Shown: positions 8,797-16,616 of the stretch, piece after piece | How the letters are laid out: the number at the start of each line of letters is the position of its first letter | How positions within the stretch are numbered: the stretch's first letter is position 1 | Assembly (NCBI RefSeq): GCF_900103215.1 | Contig: NZ_FNGV01000001.1 | Span: forward strand, 1-64,000 | DNA length: 64,000 nucleotides | Direction: 5' to 3' | Source: Kriegella aquimaris | Lineage (GTDB): Bacteria > Bacteroidota > Bacteroidia > Flavobacteriales > Flavobacteriaceae | Translations under genes and position numbers: made by a program | Notes under the pieces: model-generated | Databases searched by the model: none | Told to the model about the DNA's origin: nothing | The model's input: the letters and a program-made list of their open reading frames with translations, nothing else

Positions 8797-9447
8797 ATGA
8801 AAAATTTAAAAGAACAAACTGATACCAAAATTGCAGCGGGCCGACAAGCTAATCCCGATTTCATGAAAGGCGTTGATGATATTATTAGCAAGGCTAAAGC
8901 CTTCCAAGAGGGTGGTGATGCTATTAAAATTGGCCAAAAAGCTCCTGGTTTCGAACTTCCTAATCCTGAAGGAAAACCGATATCGTTGGATAGCTTGTTA
9001 GACAAAGGTCCCGTGGTTGTCACATTTTATCGTGGTGATTGGTGTCCGTACTGTAACTTACAGCTTAGGGCCTTGCAAGCCCGATTAGGTGATATTCATG
9101 CATTAGGTGCTACATTGGTTGCCATCAGCCCACAAGTACCTGATGGATCGATGACAAAAGATGAAATTAGCGAAATTGATTTTATAGTCTTGTCTGACCA
9201 AGACGCAAAAGTAGCTTCACAATATGGCGTTGCATGGCAAGTGCCAGAGTTTTTAAAAGAGCATATGCGCGTAGATCGCAATCTTGAATTAGAAAAAATC
9301 AATAATGGAAACGGCAGTGTTTTGCCAATTCCGGCCACCTTTGTATTAGAACGTGACGGGGTAGTCACATGGCGCTATGTTAACGTTGATTATAGAACAC
9401 GTTCAGAGCCTGAAGAGATTATCGAGGCCTTGCAAAATCTGTCTTAA
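8797..9447 (+). CDS. Peroxiredoxin-like (AhpC/TSA) redox protein
   Basis: The 216-residue product has a helical N-terminal extension of about 45 residues. A thioredoxin-fold peroxiredoxin domain follows: IGQKAPGFELPNPEG, then VVVTFYRGDWCPYCNLQLRA with a C-P-Y-C active site, then ATLVAISPQ and the cis-Pro-type loop IPATFVLERDG. The W-C-P-Y-C motif matches the AhpC/TSA-like group often called peroxiredoxin-like family, which reduces peroxides or acts as a thiol oxidoreductase. No signal peptide, so cytoplasmic. Stand-alone gene. Confidence 0.87.
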   Translation: MKNLKEQTDTKIAAGRQANPDFMKGVDDIISKAKAFQEGGDAIKIGQKAPGFELPNPEGKPISLDSLLDKGPVVVTFYRGDWCPYCNLQLRALQARLGDIHALGATLVAISPQVPDGSMTKDEISEIDFIVLSDQDAKVASQYGVAWQVPEFLKEHMRVDRNLELEKINNGNGSVLPIPATFVLERDGVVTWRYVNVDYRTRSEPEEIIEALQNLS

Positions 9448-9613
9448 AGATTCACCTAGTTAAAGAAATTGATTTTTTTGTGTTCATCAAAAACGATTCA
9501 ACTTCATCGATAACATCGTTTGTTAAAAACAAGTTGTTTTATGTCGTTGAAATACAGAATGTAAAATAAACTGATGACAACCAAGTATGTATTTCATGCA
9601 AAAAAAGGAGTTG

Positions 9614-10687
9614 ATGATTAAAATTAAACTTATTATAATATGTATCCTGTCTTTTCCCATATACTCCTGTAGTGAACAAAAAAGCAAGAATGAATTACAA
9701 AATGTAACTTCAGAAACAGACTCAGAACCCATCCGATCAAATAAAAAAAGTTTCGATAAGAGCTTACTGTCCCCTGATTTTAACGATCAGATAAATCAAG
9801 TGGTAAGAACAGTATTTCAAGACAGTAAAAGAAATATATGGTTTGGAACAGAAAGTGGAGCTTTTAAATTTAATGGTGAGTTACTTATTTACATTAGTGA
9901 TATTATAAGTAAATCTGGAAAAGGAGTAACCATTAAAGATATTACAGAAAGTAGGGACGGTAAAATATGGTTTGGGCATACAGCTGGTATTAGCAGTATT
10001 CTTGGGGAATCAGTTACAAATTATTATGAATCAGATGGCTTAATAAGTAACGATGTTTGGTGCATTACTTCCGATACCATTGGAAATATTTGGATTGGTA
10101 CCAAGAATGGAGTTTCTGTATTTGACGGACAGGAATTCTCTAATTTTGAACTACCCGAAGGAATAATTGATTCAACCGTTGGCGTATCAAGTACTAAAAT
10201 GGTTCATAGTATAAAGGAAGATAGTAAAGGTACATTGTGGTTCAGTTCTAATGCTGGGCTCTTTTCGTATTCGAATGATATGCTCATAAATGTCACTGAA
10301 AAAGCGGGTATTCAAACTAATTTCGTCAATGAAATATTCGAAGATAAAAAAGGAGAATTATGGGTTTCAACAAAAAAGGGATTATATAATCTAAGTGGAG
10401 ATAAGATAAAGAATATAACAGAAGGTAAAATTAAAGATGGAAAAGGTATAGGCAGTATTGCAGAGGATAAAGACGGGAATATATGGTTCGTTTCCAATCA
10501 ACATTTTTTATACACGTATGATAGGGAAAAACTAATCGAATATCAAAAATCAGAAGTAAATAAAGGACCGGTAATCTTTCAAATTTATAAAGATCAAGAC
10601 GATAGACTTTGGTTTGTCGGCTATGGAGGTACTTATCGATTAGAAGATGGAAAATTTATAAATATTACTAAGAATGGTCCCTGGTAA
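9614..10687 (+). CDS. Lipoprotein with a two-component-regulator-type beta-propeller
   Basis: The start is placed at ATG 9614 (MIKIKLIIICILSFPIYSC), which gives a clean lipoprotein signal with the lipobox Cys at residue 19; an upstream in-frame ATG at 9587 would put charged residues in front. AGGAG lies just upstream. The mature protein has seven repeats of the Reg_prop type, I/L-W-x-x-x-x-x-G-h (IWFGTESGAFKF, IWFGHTAGISSI, IWIGTKNGVSVF, LWFSSNAGLFSY, LWVSTKKGLYNL, IWFVSNQHFLYT, LWFVGYGGTYRL). These would form one seven-bladed propeller. No kinase or DNA-binding part is attached, unlike hybrid two-component systems. Probably a surface-exposed binding protein. Confidence 0.85.
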   Translation: MIKIKLIIICILSFPIYSCSEQKSKNELQNVTSETDSEPIRSNKKSFDKSLLSPDFNDQINQVVRTVFQDSKRNIWFGTESGAFKFNGELLIYISDIISKSGKGVTIKDITESRDGKIWFGHTAGISSILGESVTNYYESDGLISNDVWCITSDTIGNIWIGTKNGVSVFDGQEFSNFELPEGIIDSTVGVSSTKMVHSIKEDSKGTLWFSSNAGLFSYSNDMLINVTEKAGIQTNFVNEIFEDKKGELWVSTKKGLYNLSGDKIKNITEGKIKDGKGIGSIAEDKDGNIWFVSNQHFLYTYDREKLIEYQKSEVNKGPVIFQIYKDQDDRLWFVGYGGTYRLEDGKFINITKNGPW

Positions 10688-10770
10688 AAAAAGATAAGAA
10701 CCCAGAACAATGTACATATATAATAGCGGTTCAAGTGATAAAAACGAAAGCATAAACATAAAATTAAGGT

Positions 10771-10935
10771 CAGAATAGATAAGTTTTACCGATACAGCAA
10801 AATCCGTAAAAGGTTACAGATAAGCGCTTTTGGCTTTAAAATATATGTAGATAAAGGTGCGCTAAAATGGGGATATTTATTTACTGCTTTTTTTTAGGAA
10901 CAATTGGTATCTTCGTCGTATAGGGTGTACATATC
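10771..10935 (+). repeat. Dispersed spacer element, copy A
   Basis: First of four related copies (others near 14835-15070, 18258-18462, 19344-19552). A and B share about 165 bases with only scattered differences, including GATACAGCAAAAT, TTTGGCTTTAAA, GCGCTAAAATGGGGATAT, TTAGGAACAATTGG and TCTTCGTCGTATAGGGTGTA. One frame (about 10742-10897) is open for 51 codons without a start and reads KFYRYSKIRKR and then ALKWGYLFTAFF; the corresponding frame is broken in B and C. It may be a decayed gene end or a non-coding element. It lies between a stop at 10687 and the GTG at 10987. Confidence 0.7.
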
Positions 10936-10986
10936 ATTGATCGGATACCCCCGTTAGCCGTAATTATCACTGATTAATAGAACATA

Positions 10987-11304
10987 GTGACTAAAAACAA
11001 GTTTAGTGGAAAACTAGGAGAATTGATAGAGAGGGCTGAACGTGGAAATGAAGAAGATGTCGATTATGTAATTAGCCATCTAACTGACGATTCTACTTTA
11101 GCAATGACTCGTTATGTCGACTTTGCTTTAAGCTTAGTTGTAAATAGAAAAGGAATTTTACGTTTAGAATATTATTTATTTAATGGGACACTTATTCAAC
11201 GTAATTATTGCTGCTTGTTTTTTAACAGAAGATTAGATTATGATCTTGTAGATCAAGCATTCAGAAAAGGATTAATAGATGAAATTCAAGCATTTTCAAG
11301 ATAA
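10987..11304 (+). CDS. Conserved-looking hypothetical protein, GTG start
   Basis: The 105-residue product starts at GTG 10987; there is no in-frame ATG until DSTLAM, too far in. It is soluble and probably helical (GELIERAERGNEEDVDYVISHL) with a Tyr- and Cys-containing middle (QRNYCCLFFNRRLDYDLVDQ) and a helix at the end. The helical pairs are reminiscent of HEAT-like repeats, but no family is recognised. It follows directly after dispersed element copy A. Confidence 0.6.
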   Translation: MTKNKFSGKLGELIERAERGNEEDVDYVISHLTDDSTLAMTRYVDFALSLVVNRKGILRLEYYLFNGTLIQRNYCCLFFNRRLDYDLVDQAFRKGLIDEIQAFSR

Positions 11305-11442
11305 ACTAACCTACCCAAAACTATTGATATTAGGAAGAACACAGCTAACACTATGTAAAAGCATTAAAACGACTTTTGACATTAAACGTTATAGGTATTC
11401 GCAACTTAAACATTCATCTATCTTAAATTAAATATTTGCACT

Positions 11443-11829
11443 ATGAAATACGGACTATTGCTATTCGTACTTACTTTATTGTGCTGTTCCAAAGATGATA
11501 AACAAAGTCTGACCTCTTCTGATTTAAAGGGAAAATGGATTGAGACTGAAACTCGAAAGGATACTTTGTTTTTTGAGTCCTTGGACAATTTAGATTTCAT
11601 GAATTTGAACAGGGGAAAAGAACTAAGAAATGGGAATTTGTTGCCTAAACCTAAATCAGGACCCTATAGATATAAACTTTTAGAAGAAAAAATATCTTTA
11701 AATTGGGTATTATCCAGTGATTCCAGCTTTAATGACTACTATTTGAAGGTTATTAATAATAGATTGAATATTGGAAATTTTTATGGTTCGACATTAGGCG
11801 AAACCTTGACTTTTGAAAAATTGGATTAA
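11443..11829 (+). CDS. Small lipoprotein, possibly lipocalin-like
   Basis: The 128-residue product has a lipoprotein signal with lipobox LTLLCC (about residues 10-16). After an acidic linker comes LKGKWIETETRKDTLFF, a G-x-W opening as in lipocalin-like lipoproteins of Bacteroidota. Short beta-strand stretches follow up to GETLTFEKL. The G-x-W and small size suggest a beta-barrel fold; no ligand can be proposed. Stand-alone. Confidence 0.65.
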   Translation: MKYGLLLFVLTLLCCSKDDKQSLTSSDLKGKWIETETRKDTLFFESLDNLDFMNLNRGKELRNGNLLPKPKSGPYRYKLLEEKISLNWVLSSDSSFNDYYLKVINNRLNIGNFYGSTLGETLTFEKLD

Positions 11830-12003
11830 AAACTCCGTTGATAAGTACATGAGGACTTCATTAGGAGCAACTGTTGCGCTTATGGACTTTTTACTCCGTC
11901 GAAATACTCGACTAAAATTAAGGTTTCATGCTTACTCGGGCGTGTCACGACTAATAACAACAAAACCTATGAAGTAATGCGGGCCTAGAGTTCAATTCCA
12001 AGT

Positions 12004-12035
12004 TTTGTCTATATTTATAAAGGTGCAAAATCTTT
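12004..12035 (+). repeat. Spacer element copy 2 (partner of 6063-6093)
   Basis: TTTGTCTATATTTATAAA then GGTG and CAAAATCTTT, against TTTGTGTATTTTTATAAA then TTC and CAAAATCTTT in the other copy. Both are in gene-free spacers on the same strand. Confidence 0.5.
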
Positions 12036-12073
12036 CCTTAGGTTTACAAATGAAAATATAAAAGCAATACCAT

Positions 12074-12140
12074 AAGCTTTAGCTTCGTACATAGGCAGAA
12101 ACGAAAAATTTCCTTGCTTACGAACTGCGCTTAGTTCAAC
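12074..12140 (+). repeat. Spacer element copy 2 (partner of 8128-8192)
   Basis: Shared landmarks in the same order are AAGCTT, TAC, GCAGA, GAAAA(A/G)TTTCCT and TTAGTT. Similarity is patchy and was judged by eye. Confidence 0.4.
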
Positions 12141-12227
12141 ATTTGTATCTCACAAAACGCTATTGAGAATTAAAAAATGGGAAAGCCGAAAACCGACCAG
12201 AGTAGGCACTAAATAACAATTAAAATA

Positions 12228-12635
12228 ATGACATCTGAAAAAAACATTCAAGTAATTAACGCTTTGTACAACGGGTTCTCAACTGGCGATATGCCATCTG
12301 TTCTGGGTTTAATGGATTCCAAAATTGAATGGAACGAAGCCGAAAGTAATTCACTTGCAGTTGGTAATCCCTACATTGGTCCAGATGCAATTTTAGAAGG
12401 CGTGTTTGCGCGTCTTGGAGCGAACCACGAGCATTTTGGTTTACAAGAGGTAAAAGTCCATGGCATGAGTGACAACATGGTCTTGGCTACGCTACGATAT
12501 GATGCCAAAGTAAAAGCAACCGGAAAGAGCTATAATGCACAGGCCGCACATTTGTGGACGCTTAATGACGAAGGAAAAATTACTGCCTTTCAGCAATATG
12601 TAGATACCAAGAAGATGGCAGATGCTGAAAAGTAA
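12228..12635 (+). CDS. SnoaL-like / NTF2-fold protein
   Basis: The 135-residue product has the cystatin-like NTF2 layout. A long first helix (NIQVINALYNGFSTGD, M-P-S-V-L-G-L-M) is followed by D-S-K-I-E-W-N-E-A and the typical G-P-D-A-I-L-E-G-V-F segment. Strands HGMSDNMVLATLRYDAKVKATGKSYNAQ, AHLWTLNDEGKITAFQQYVDT finish the fold. Such proteins are steroid-isomerase-like or simply ligand-binding; the role is unknown. No signal peptide. Stand-alone. Confidence 0.85.
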   Translation: MTSEKNIQVINALYNGFSTGDMPSVLGLMDSKIEWNEAESNSLAVGNPYIGPDAILEGVFARLGANHEHFGLQEVKVHGMSDNMVLATLRYDAKVKATGKSYNAQAAHLWTLNDEGKITAFQQYVDTKKMADAEK

Positions 12636-13346
12636 TTTTAAGGGCATCGACTGATATGGGATTAAAAGAATAACAAAAGCACAACAAGGTATATGACGTT
12701 TGTGCCCGGCAAAAGTTGGGCACACCGCATATACAAGCCTTTGGCGACATGCTGAAAAGGACGTTTAAGAACAATTGCTCTTTTGTGCTTAAATGAAGGT
12801 AGTTGCGGGTTCACTACTTTTAATTTTCTTGCGACACTATCTAAGTACACAAAACCATTGTAAGCAATTCTCTAAATTGTAACATCATGACATAGATATC
12901 GTTTTGCAAGCATAAAAAGAAAACCTTCACCAATAAATCAATACCCTCCGAATCAAATTCCTTTTCTCTTCTATCATAGGAATTACTATTGTTAGGGTTT
13001 TTGAATGTGGAGACAGCTATCAAGAACAAAAAGTTGACCCCAAATAGATTTTGAAAAAGCAGCAGCAGACCATGATGGGACCACATACAAATTGGGGGCC
13101 ATTTCGAGTTTATATTAGTGGGCTTCTGAATCCTTTGTAAAGCCATTCATCATAGTAATAAATGTGCTTCATAGTGATGAATTTAATAAAACAGTAGAAA
13201 ATTAAATTTTTTGTACATTTTAAGCAAGGTTATAATCTTGATGAATTCGAGAAATATTTCAGTCTATTTCATTTATCGACCTAACCCACGGAATTTTTTT
13301 CTGACTTATTTATGTTAAATTGCTCATAATACTAATAATCAGCGAC
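12636..13346. other. About 710-base spacer; one clear hairpin, no supported gene
   Basis: A strong hairpin lies at 12689-12734. The rest is AT-rich. A 101-codon minus-strand frame at 12841-13146 has no motif, a very irregular composition and no obvious promoter, and is not accepted. The last 150 bases probably hold the promoter of the following lipoprotein gene. Confidence 0.4.
12689..12734. repeat. Nested hairpin downstream of the SnoaL-like gene
   Basis: GTATATG (12689-12695) pairs with CATATAC (12728-12734), and inside it TGTGCCC (12701-12707) pairs with GGGCACA (12718-12724). The element is preceded by CACAACAAG and followed by AAGCC. The two-tier stem with unpaired bases between the tiers is the same general shape as 3083-3145. 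It could be a terminator or a cassette recombination site; there is no T-run. Confidence 0.65.
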
Positions 13347-14540
13347 ATGAAAGCAAAAACTCGTCTAACTACGCATTCTTTTAGCAACATATTTATCTCT
13401 TTGACATTGGTTTTTATTTTTTCATTCTCCACATGGAGTTGTGGCAAGGATGATCCAAAAGAACCCATGAAAGAAGAAATGGAAGAAGAGATGGAAGAAG
13501 AGGTGGGATATAATTATCCGGAAGGTAAAATATTCTTCGACTTCCCACCCATGGATTTAGATGGAGCTTATTTTTATGAACCTATGGGATTTATGGGGGT
13601 GTTCCCCCAGGATCATGGTGGCTTTATTCACTTTGAATATGGGGTCGATGAACCAACCACGCCAATTTATGCAATGGCTGATGGTGTCGTTACAGAACTA
13701 GGGGCCAGTGGAGGTGATTTATTCATGACCGTGAAGTATAGTACAACCATAAGTGGCAAACTTGGTCATGTGGGTAGATTTGCTAATTTTATATTGGATC
13801 AAACAGAGCCAGTAATAGAAGGTAGCCCTCTAGATGTTGAAATTGAAGTAAAATCAGGGCAGATTATTGGCTACATCTCGCCATTATCAGCTTTAGATAT
13901 TGGCATTCATGATTTAGAAGTGGCGGATAGTAAGTCATTTTGTTATCCAGAATTGGCCTATTTTGAAAATTTATATGCTGCAGACATTTTTGATTACTAT
14001 AAGGACGAGAACCCTGTAAAAGCAGAATTTTTGAGTAAAAATGTTAGAGCACTTCCTCCCTATGGAGGGAAAAATGACTTTGACGTAAAAGGAACAATCT
14101 CTGGAAATTGGTATATCAAGGATAAATTTGAAGGCAAGGATCAGGCTACCAATTATTTTGCAATCGGATATGATCATATATATGCACAAAGAATTGCCCT
14201 TCTCGATGGATTACCAGCCCATGATCCTGATATAGCTAACACGTACTCACATTCGTGGATAAAAGGTAATAATCCCAAACCTGAAGAAGTTAATGTTGCA
14301 TTTGGAATAGTTAAATATGAATTAATTCCAAAACGCCATGTAATTAAAAACCCTGATGGAACTTACGAATTATACGCGCTTGATACTATTGATGATCAAA
14401 TACCAAGAGGTGTCCTTTTAATGCAAATGCTGGAACCGGAAACCATGCAGCTCGAATTTATTGCAGATAAGACCGCAATGGAAGTTGACGGATTTACTGG
14501 TAATCAAAGAATATACGTTCGTAAACCTGATTATGAGTAA
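13347..14540 (+). CDS. Lipoprotein with degenerate M23-like (LasA/lysostaphin-fold) domain
   Basis: The start is placed at ATG 13347 (MKAKTRLTTHSF); an upstream TTG at 13320 adds nine residues in front of the signal. The signal is a lipobox ending TWSC, followed by an acidic repeat (KEEMEEEMEEE). The middle resembles M23 peptidases: HGGFIHFEYGVD, YAMADGVVTELGASGG, GHVGRF, SGQIIGYIS, then DIGIHDLE where active M23 enzymes have H-x-H. One zinc ligand therefore appears to be lost (G-I-H-D), so the domain may be non-catalytic or binding. The C-terminal 200 residues are not recognised. Confidence 0.6.
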   Translation: MKAKTRLTTHSFSNIFISLTLVFIFSFSTWSCGKDDPKEPMKEEMEEEMEEEVGYNYPEGKIFFDFPPMDLDGAYFYEPMGFMGVFPQDHGGFIHFEYGVDEPTTPIYAMADGVVTELGASGGDLFMTVKYSTTISGKLGHVGRFANFILDQTEPVIEGSPLDVEIEVKSGQIIGYISPLSALDIGIHDLEVADSKSFCYPELAYFENLYAADIFDYYKDENPVKAEFLSKNVRALPPYGGKNDFDVKGTISGNWYIKDKFEGKDQATNYFAIGYDHIYAQRIALLDGLPAHDPDIANTYSHSWIKGNNPKPEEVNVAFGIVKYELIPKRHVIKNPDGTYELYALDTIDDQIPRGVLLMQMLEPETMQLEFIADKTAMEVDGFTGNQRIYVRKPDYE

Positions 14541-15276
14541 CTATTGATGTGCCCATTCTTGTAAAATAAGAATAAGAATACCCTGAGTCCATCATCAATA
14601 AATAATTATGGAGGTTTAAGTATGATTTTTGTTTACTGACACTTTTTAGAGAATTCCTTTTTTATACTGTAACCAGAGAATAAAAATGTCAAAATTCTTT
14701 CTGATTTCAATGCTATAATTGTAGCCAACTATGAATCAAAAACCGAAGGTACGAACACCGCTTTTTAGACAAGACTAAAACGGGCCTGTGAAAAGGTAGG
14801 AGCAAAGCCAATGTTGTCCAATAATGTAGCCTATAAAAAGCCTATCCCAGTTCTTTAAAGGTACCATTTAACAACAGGAACACCTATTAGTGAAATCTAA
14901 AAAACAGATAAGATTTACAGATACAGCAAAATTTCCAAAAAGAGTACAGATAGGCGCGTTTGGCTTTAAATAAATGCAGATAAAGCTGCGCTAAAATGGG
15001 GATATATATTTACGGCTCTTTTTTAGGAACAATTGGAGTCTTCGTCGTATAGGGTGTATATTATCGATAATCATATACATGTCTTATGTGCAGTTCCTCA
15101 AACAAATAAATCCTGTTCATTCCCGATAGTAATCTTAAAAAAATTGAGTTGAAATAGATACTTTTTTTGATTCGTCACAGAAAAAAATGTCCATCATTAA
15201 TCCTAAATTGTCTATTTTCAGAAAGGGCCCTTAGCTATAGTTTTGCTGTATTATTAATCATTAAAATAATACAAAT
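14541..15276. other. 736-base spacer containing dispersed element copy B
   Basis: No intact gene is visible. Bases 14835-15070 are dispersed element copy B. Bases 14541-14830 show short broken frames only and may be decayed coding DNA. The 200 bases after the element are AT-rich and lead into the quinol monooxygenase gene. Confidence 0.45.
14835..15070 (+). repeat. Dispersed spacer element, copy B
   Basis: The 3' 165 bases match copy A closely. The 5' part (AAAAAGCC, CCCA, TTTAA, ATTTA-CAACA, around 14835-14900) matches copy D at 19344-19400, so A alone lacks or has lost this half. The open frame of copy A is broken here by a stop after TTTGGCTTTAAA and by a one- or two-base deletion. Confidence 0.7.
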
Positions 15277-15585
15277 ATGAAATTCGCATTATTAGTAAGA
15301 CTAAAAGCAAAAGCAGGAAAAGAGCAAGAAGTGGCAAGCTTTATTACAAACGCACTACCACTAGCCATTGATGAACCAGATACAATTACTTGGTATGCTA
15401 TCAAAATTGATTCTTCTACTTTTGGTATCTTCGATACTTTCCCTCACGAAGATGGAAGACAAGCACATTTAACAGGGAAAATTGCTAACGCACTTATGAC
15501 AAATGCACCTGAACTTTTAGCTGAAGAGCCAACAATTGAAAAAGTGGAAATATTAGCCTCAAAAAAGCAGATGCGTGAATTTTAA
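15277..15585 (+). CDS. Putative quinol monooxygenase (ABM domain)
   Basis: The 102-residue product is a small ferredoxin-like ABM domain: KFALLVRLKAKAGKEQEVASF at the start, TITWYAIKIDSSTFGIFDTFP in the middle and the HLTGKIANALM helix. This is the YgiN/antibiotic-biosynthesis-monooxygenase layout, cofactor-less dimeric enzymes that oxidise quinols or small aromatics. The AraC-family regulator gene follows on the same strand after a strong hairpin, which may mean co-regulation. Confidence 0.85.
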   Translation: MKFALLVRLKAKAGKEQEVASFITNALPLAIDEPDTITWYAIKIDSSTFGIFDTFPHEDGRQAHLTGKIANALMTNAPELLAEEPTIEKVEILASKKQMREF

Positions 15586-15591
15586 ATTTTT

Positions 15592-15635
15592 AACTGAAGA
15601 TTAAGTAACTTAACTTAATCTTCAGTTATTTAAAT
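15592..15635 (+). terminator. Terminator-like hairpin after the quinol monooxygenase gene
   Basis: AACTGAAGATTAAGT (15592-15606) is exactly complementary to ACTTAATCTTCAGTT (15613-15627), a 15-bp stem with a six-base loop, starting 7 bases after the stop codon. AT-rich sequence with TTATTTAAATTATTTTT follows. It separates the monooxygenase gene from the regulator gene and is also nearly symmetrical, so it could stop transcription from either side. Confidence 0.8.
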
Positions 15636-15645
15636 TATTTTTAGA

Positions 15646-16518
15646 GTGAAAATTAAGACATCAACACTTGTCAATGAGACAAATGGAGAGCTCGCATTTA
15701 AACTATTTTCATTTAGTGATGATAGTAATTTTGACCATATACAAAGGCATAATTATTATTCTATTATACTTATTCTTAAAGGTGAGCTTCAGTTACAAAT
15801 AGAACTTGAAAAATATACAATTTCTAATAAAACAGTTATTTGTATTTCACCATATCAGCCCTATTCCTTAAAGCCTGTTAAAAATGTTTCCGGAATCGTA
15901 TTAAATTTTCATTCAGACTTCTTTTGTACTTATAAACACCAAAATGAGATTGAAACAGAAGGAGTCTTATTTCATAATATTTTTGGAGCCCCCTTTTTCA
16001 ATCTATCAAATGAGGAAACACTTCTGAATATTATTACTCAAATGGAATTAGAAATAGCACATAATAAAATGGGACAACACGAATCACTTGTATCTTATTT
16101 GAAGATATTTCTTATTTCAATCGTAAGAATAAAAAAATCGGATACAAATAGTTCCAAAATAACATCTAAAGAAAATAGTAAACCTCAGATTTTGCAATCA
16201 TTAATATATTCTATTGAAGCAAATTATAAGGAAAAACATACGCCAAAAGACTATTCGGAAATTTTAAATATTTCTTCTAGTGTATTGAGTAAACTAGTTA
16301 AAGAATATTTTAACAAAACATTGACCAAGTTAATAGTACAGCGAATAGTTGTTGAAGCAAAAAGAGAACTATATCTTACATCAAAATCTGTAAAGGAAGT
16401 GGCTTTTTTACTCGGATATGAAGATGAATATTATTTCAGTAGATTTTTCAAAAAACAAGTAGGAGTCTCTCCTAATGTTTATCGTAAAACTGTTGGTTTT
16501 GCAAAGGAAGAAAGTTGA
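15646..16518 (+). CDS. AraC-family transcriptional regulator, GTG start
   Basis: The 290-residue product starts at GTG 15646. The N-terminal part (about 1-130) is a cupin-like sensor (YYSIILILKGELQLQIE, ISPYQPYSLKPV). The C-terminal 100 residues contain two helix-turn-helix motifs: the first near ILNISSSVLSKLVKEYFNKT, the second VKEVAFLLGYEDEYYFSRFF followed by FKKQVGVSPNVYRK, the AraC signature. It probably responds to a small ligand and may control the adjacent ABM monooxygenase; that link rests only on adjacency. Confidence 0.9.
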   Translation: MKIKTSTLVNETNGELAFKLFSFSDDSNFDHIQRHNYYSIILILKGELQLQIELEKYTISNKTVICISPYQPYSLKPVKNVSGIVLNFHSDFFCTYKHQNEIETEGVLFHNIFGAPFFNLSNEETLLNIITQMELEIAHNKMGQHESLVSYLKIFLISIVRIKKSDTNSSKITSKENSKPQILQSLIYSIEANYKEKHTPKDYSEILNISSSVLSKLVKEYFNKTLTKLIVQRIVVEAKRELYLTSKSVKEVAFLLGYEDEYYFSRFFKKQVGVSPNVYRKTVGFAKEES

Positions 16519-16616
16519 AAAAAGCATATAACACGCTGTAAAATTAACGGCCCAAAGCAAGATTACAAATAAAGGCCACAAATCACACACCTATCGTAAC
16601 CACCAAAAACCACAAC

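Larger units (their letters stand above)
11830..12227. other. 398-base spacer carrying both repeated spacer elements
   Basis: No gene is supported. Bases 12004-12035 match 6063-6093, and bases 12074-12140 resemble 8128-8192, so two elements found apart elsewhere lie in tandem here. TTCGTA (12084-12089) and TACGAA (12119-12124) form a short inverted repeat around the second element. CAAAACGCTATTGAG near 12155 is a variant of the recurrent AACACG-type motif. Confidence 0.45.

Noticed and set aside
8797-9447. Possible operon of GNAT and peroxiredoxin-like genes
   Set aside because: The 102-base AT-rich gap and the single-gene pattern of the block argue for separate units.
12841-13146. 101-codon minus-strand reading frame in the long spacer
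   Set aside because: No recognisable motif, irregular composition, opposite to all neighbours; other frames of the same stretch look no worse.
13465-13503. Short tandem repeat GAAATGGAAGAAGAG-like stretch
   Set aside because: It lies inside the lipoprotein gene and simply encodes the acidic linker after the lipobox.
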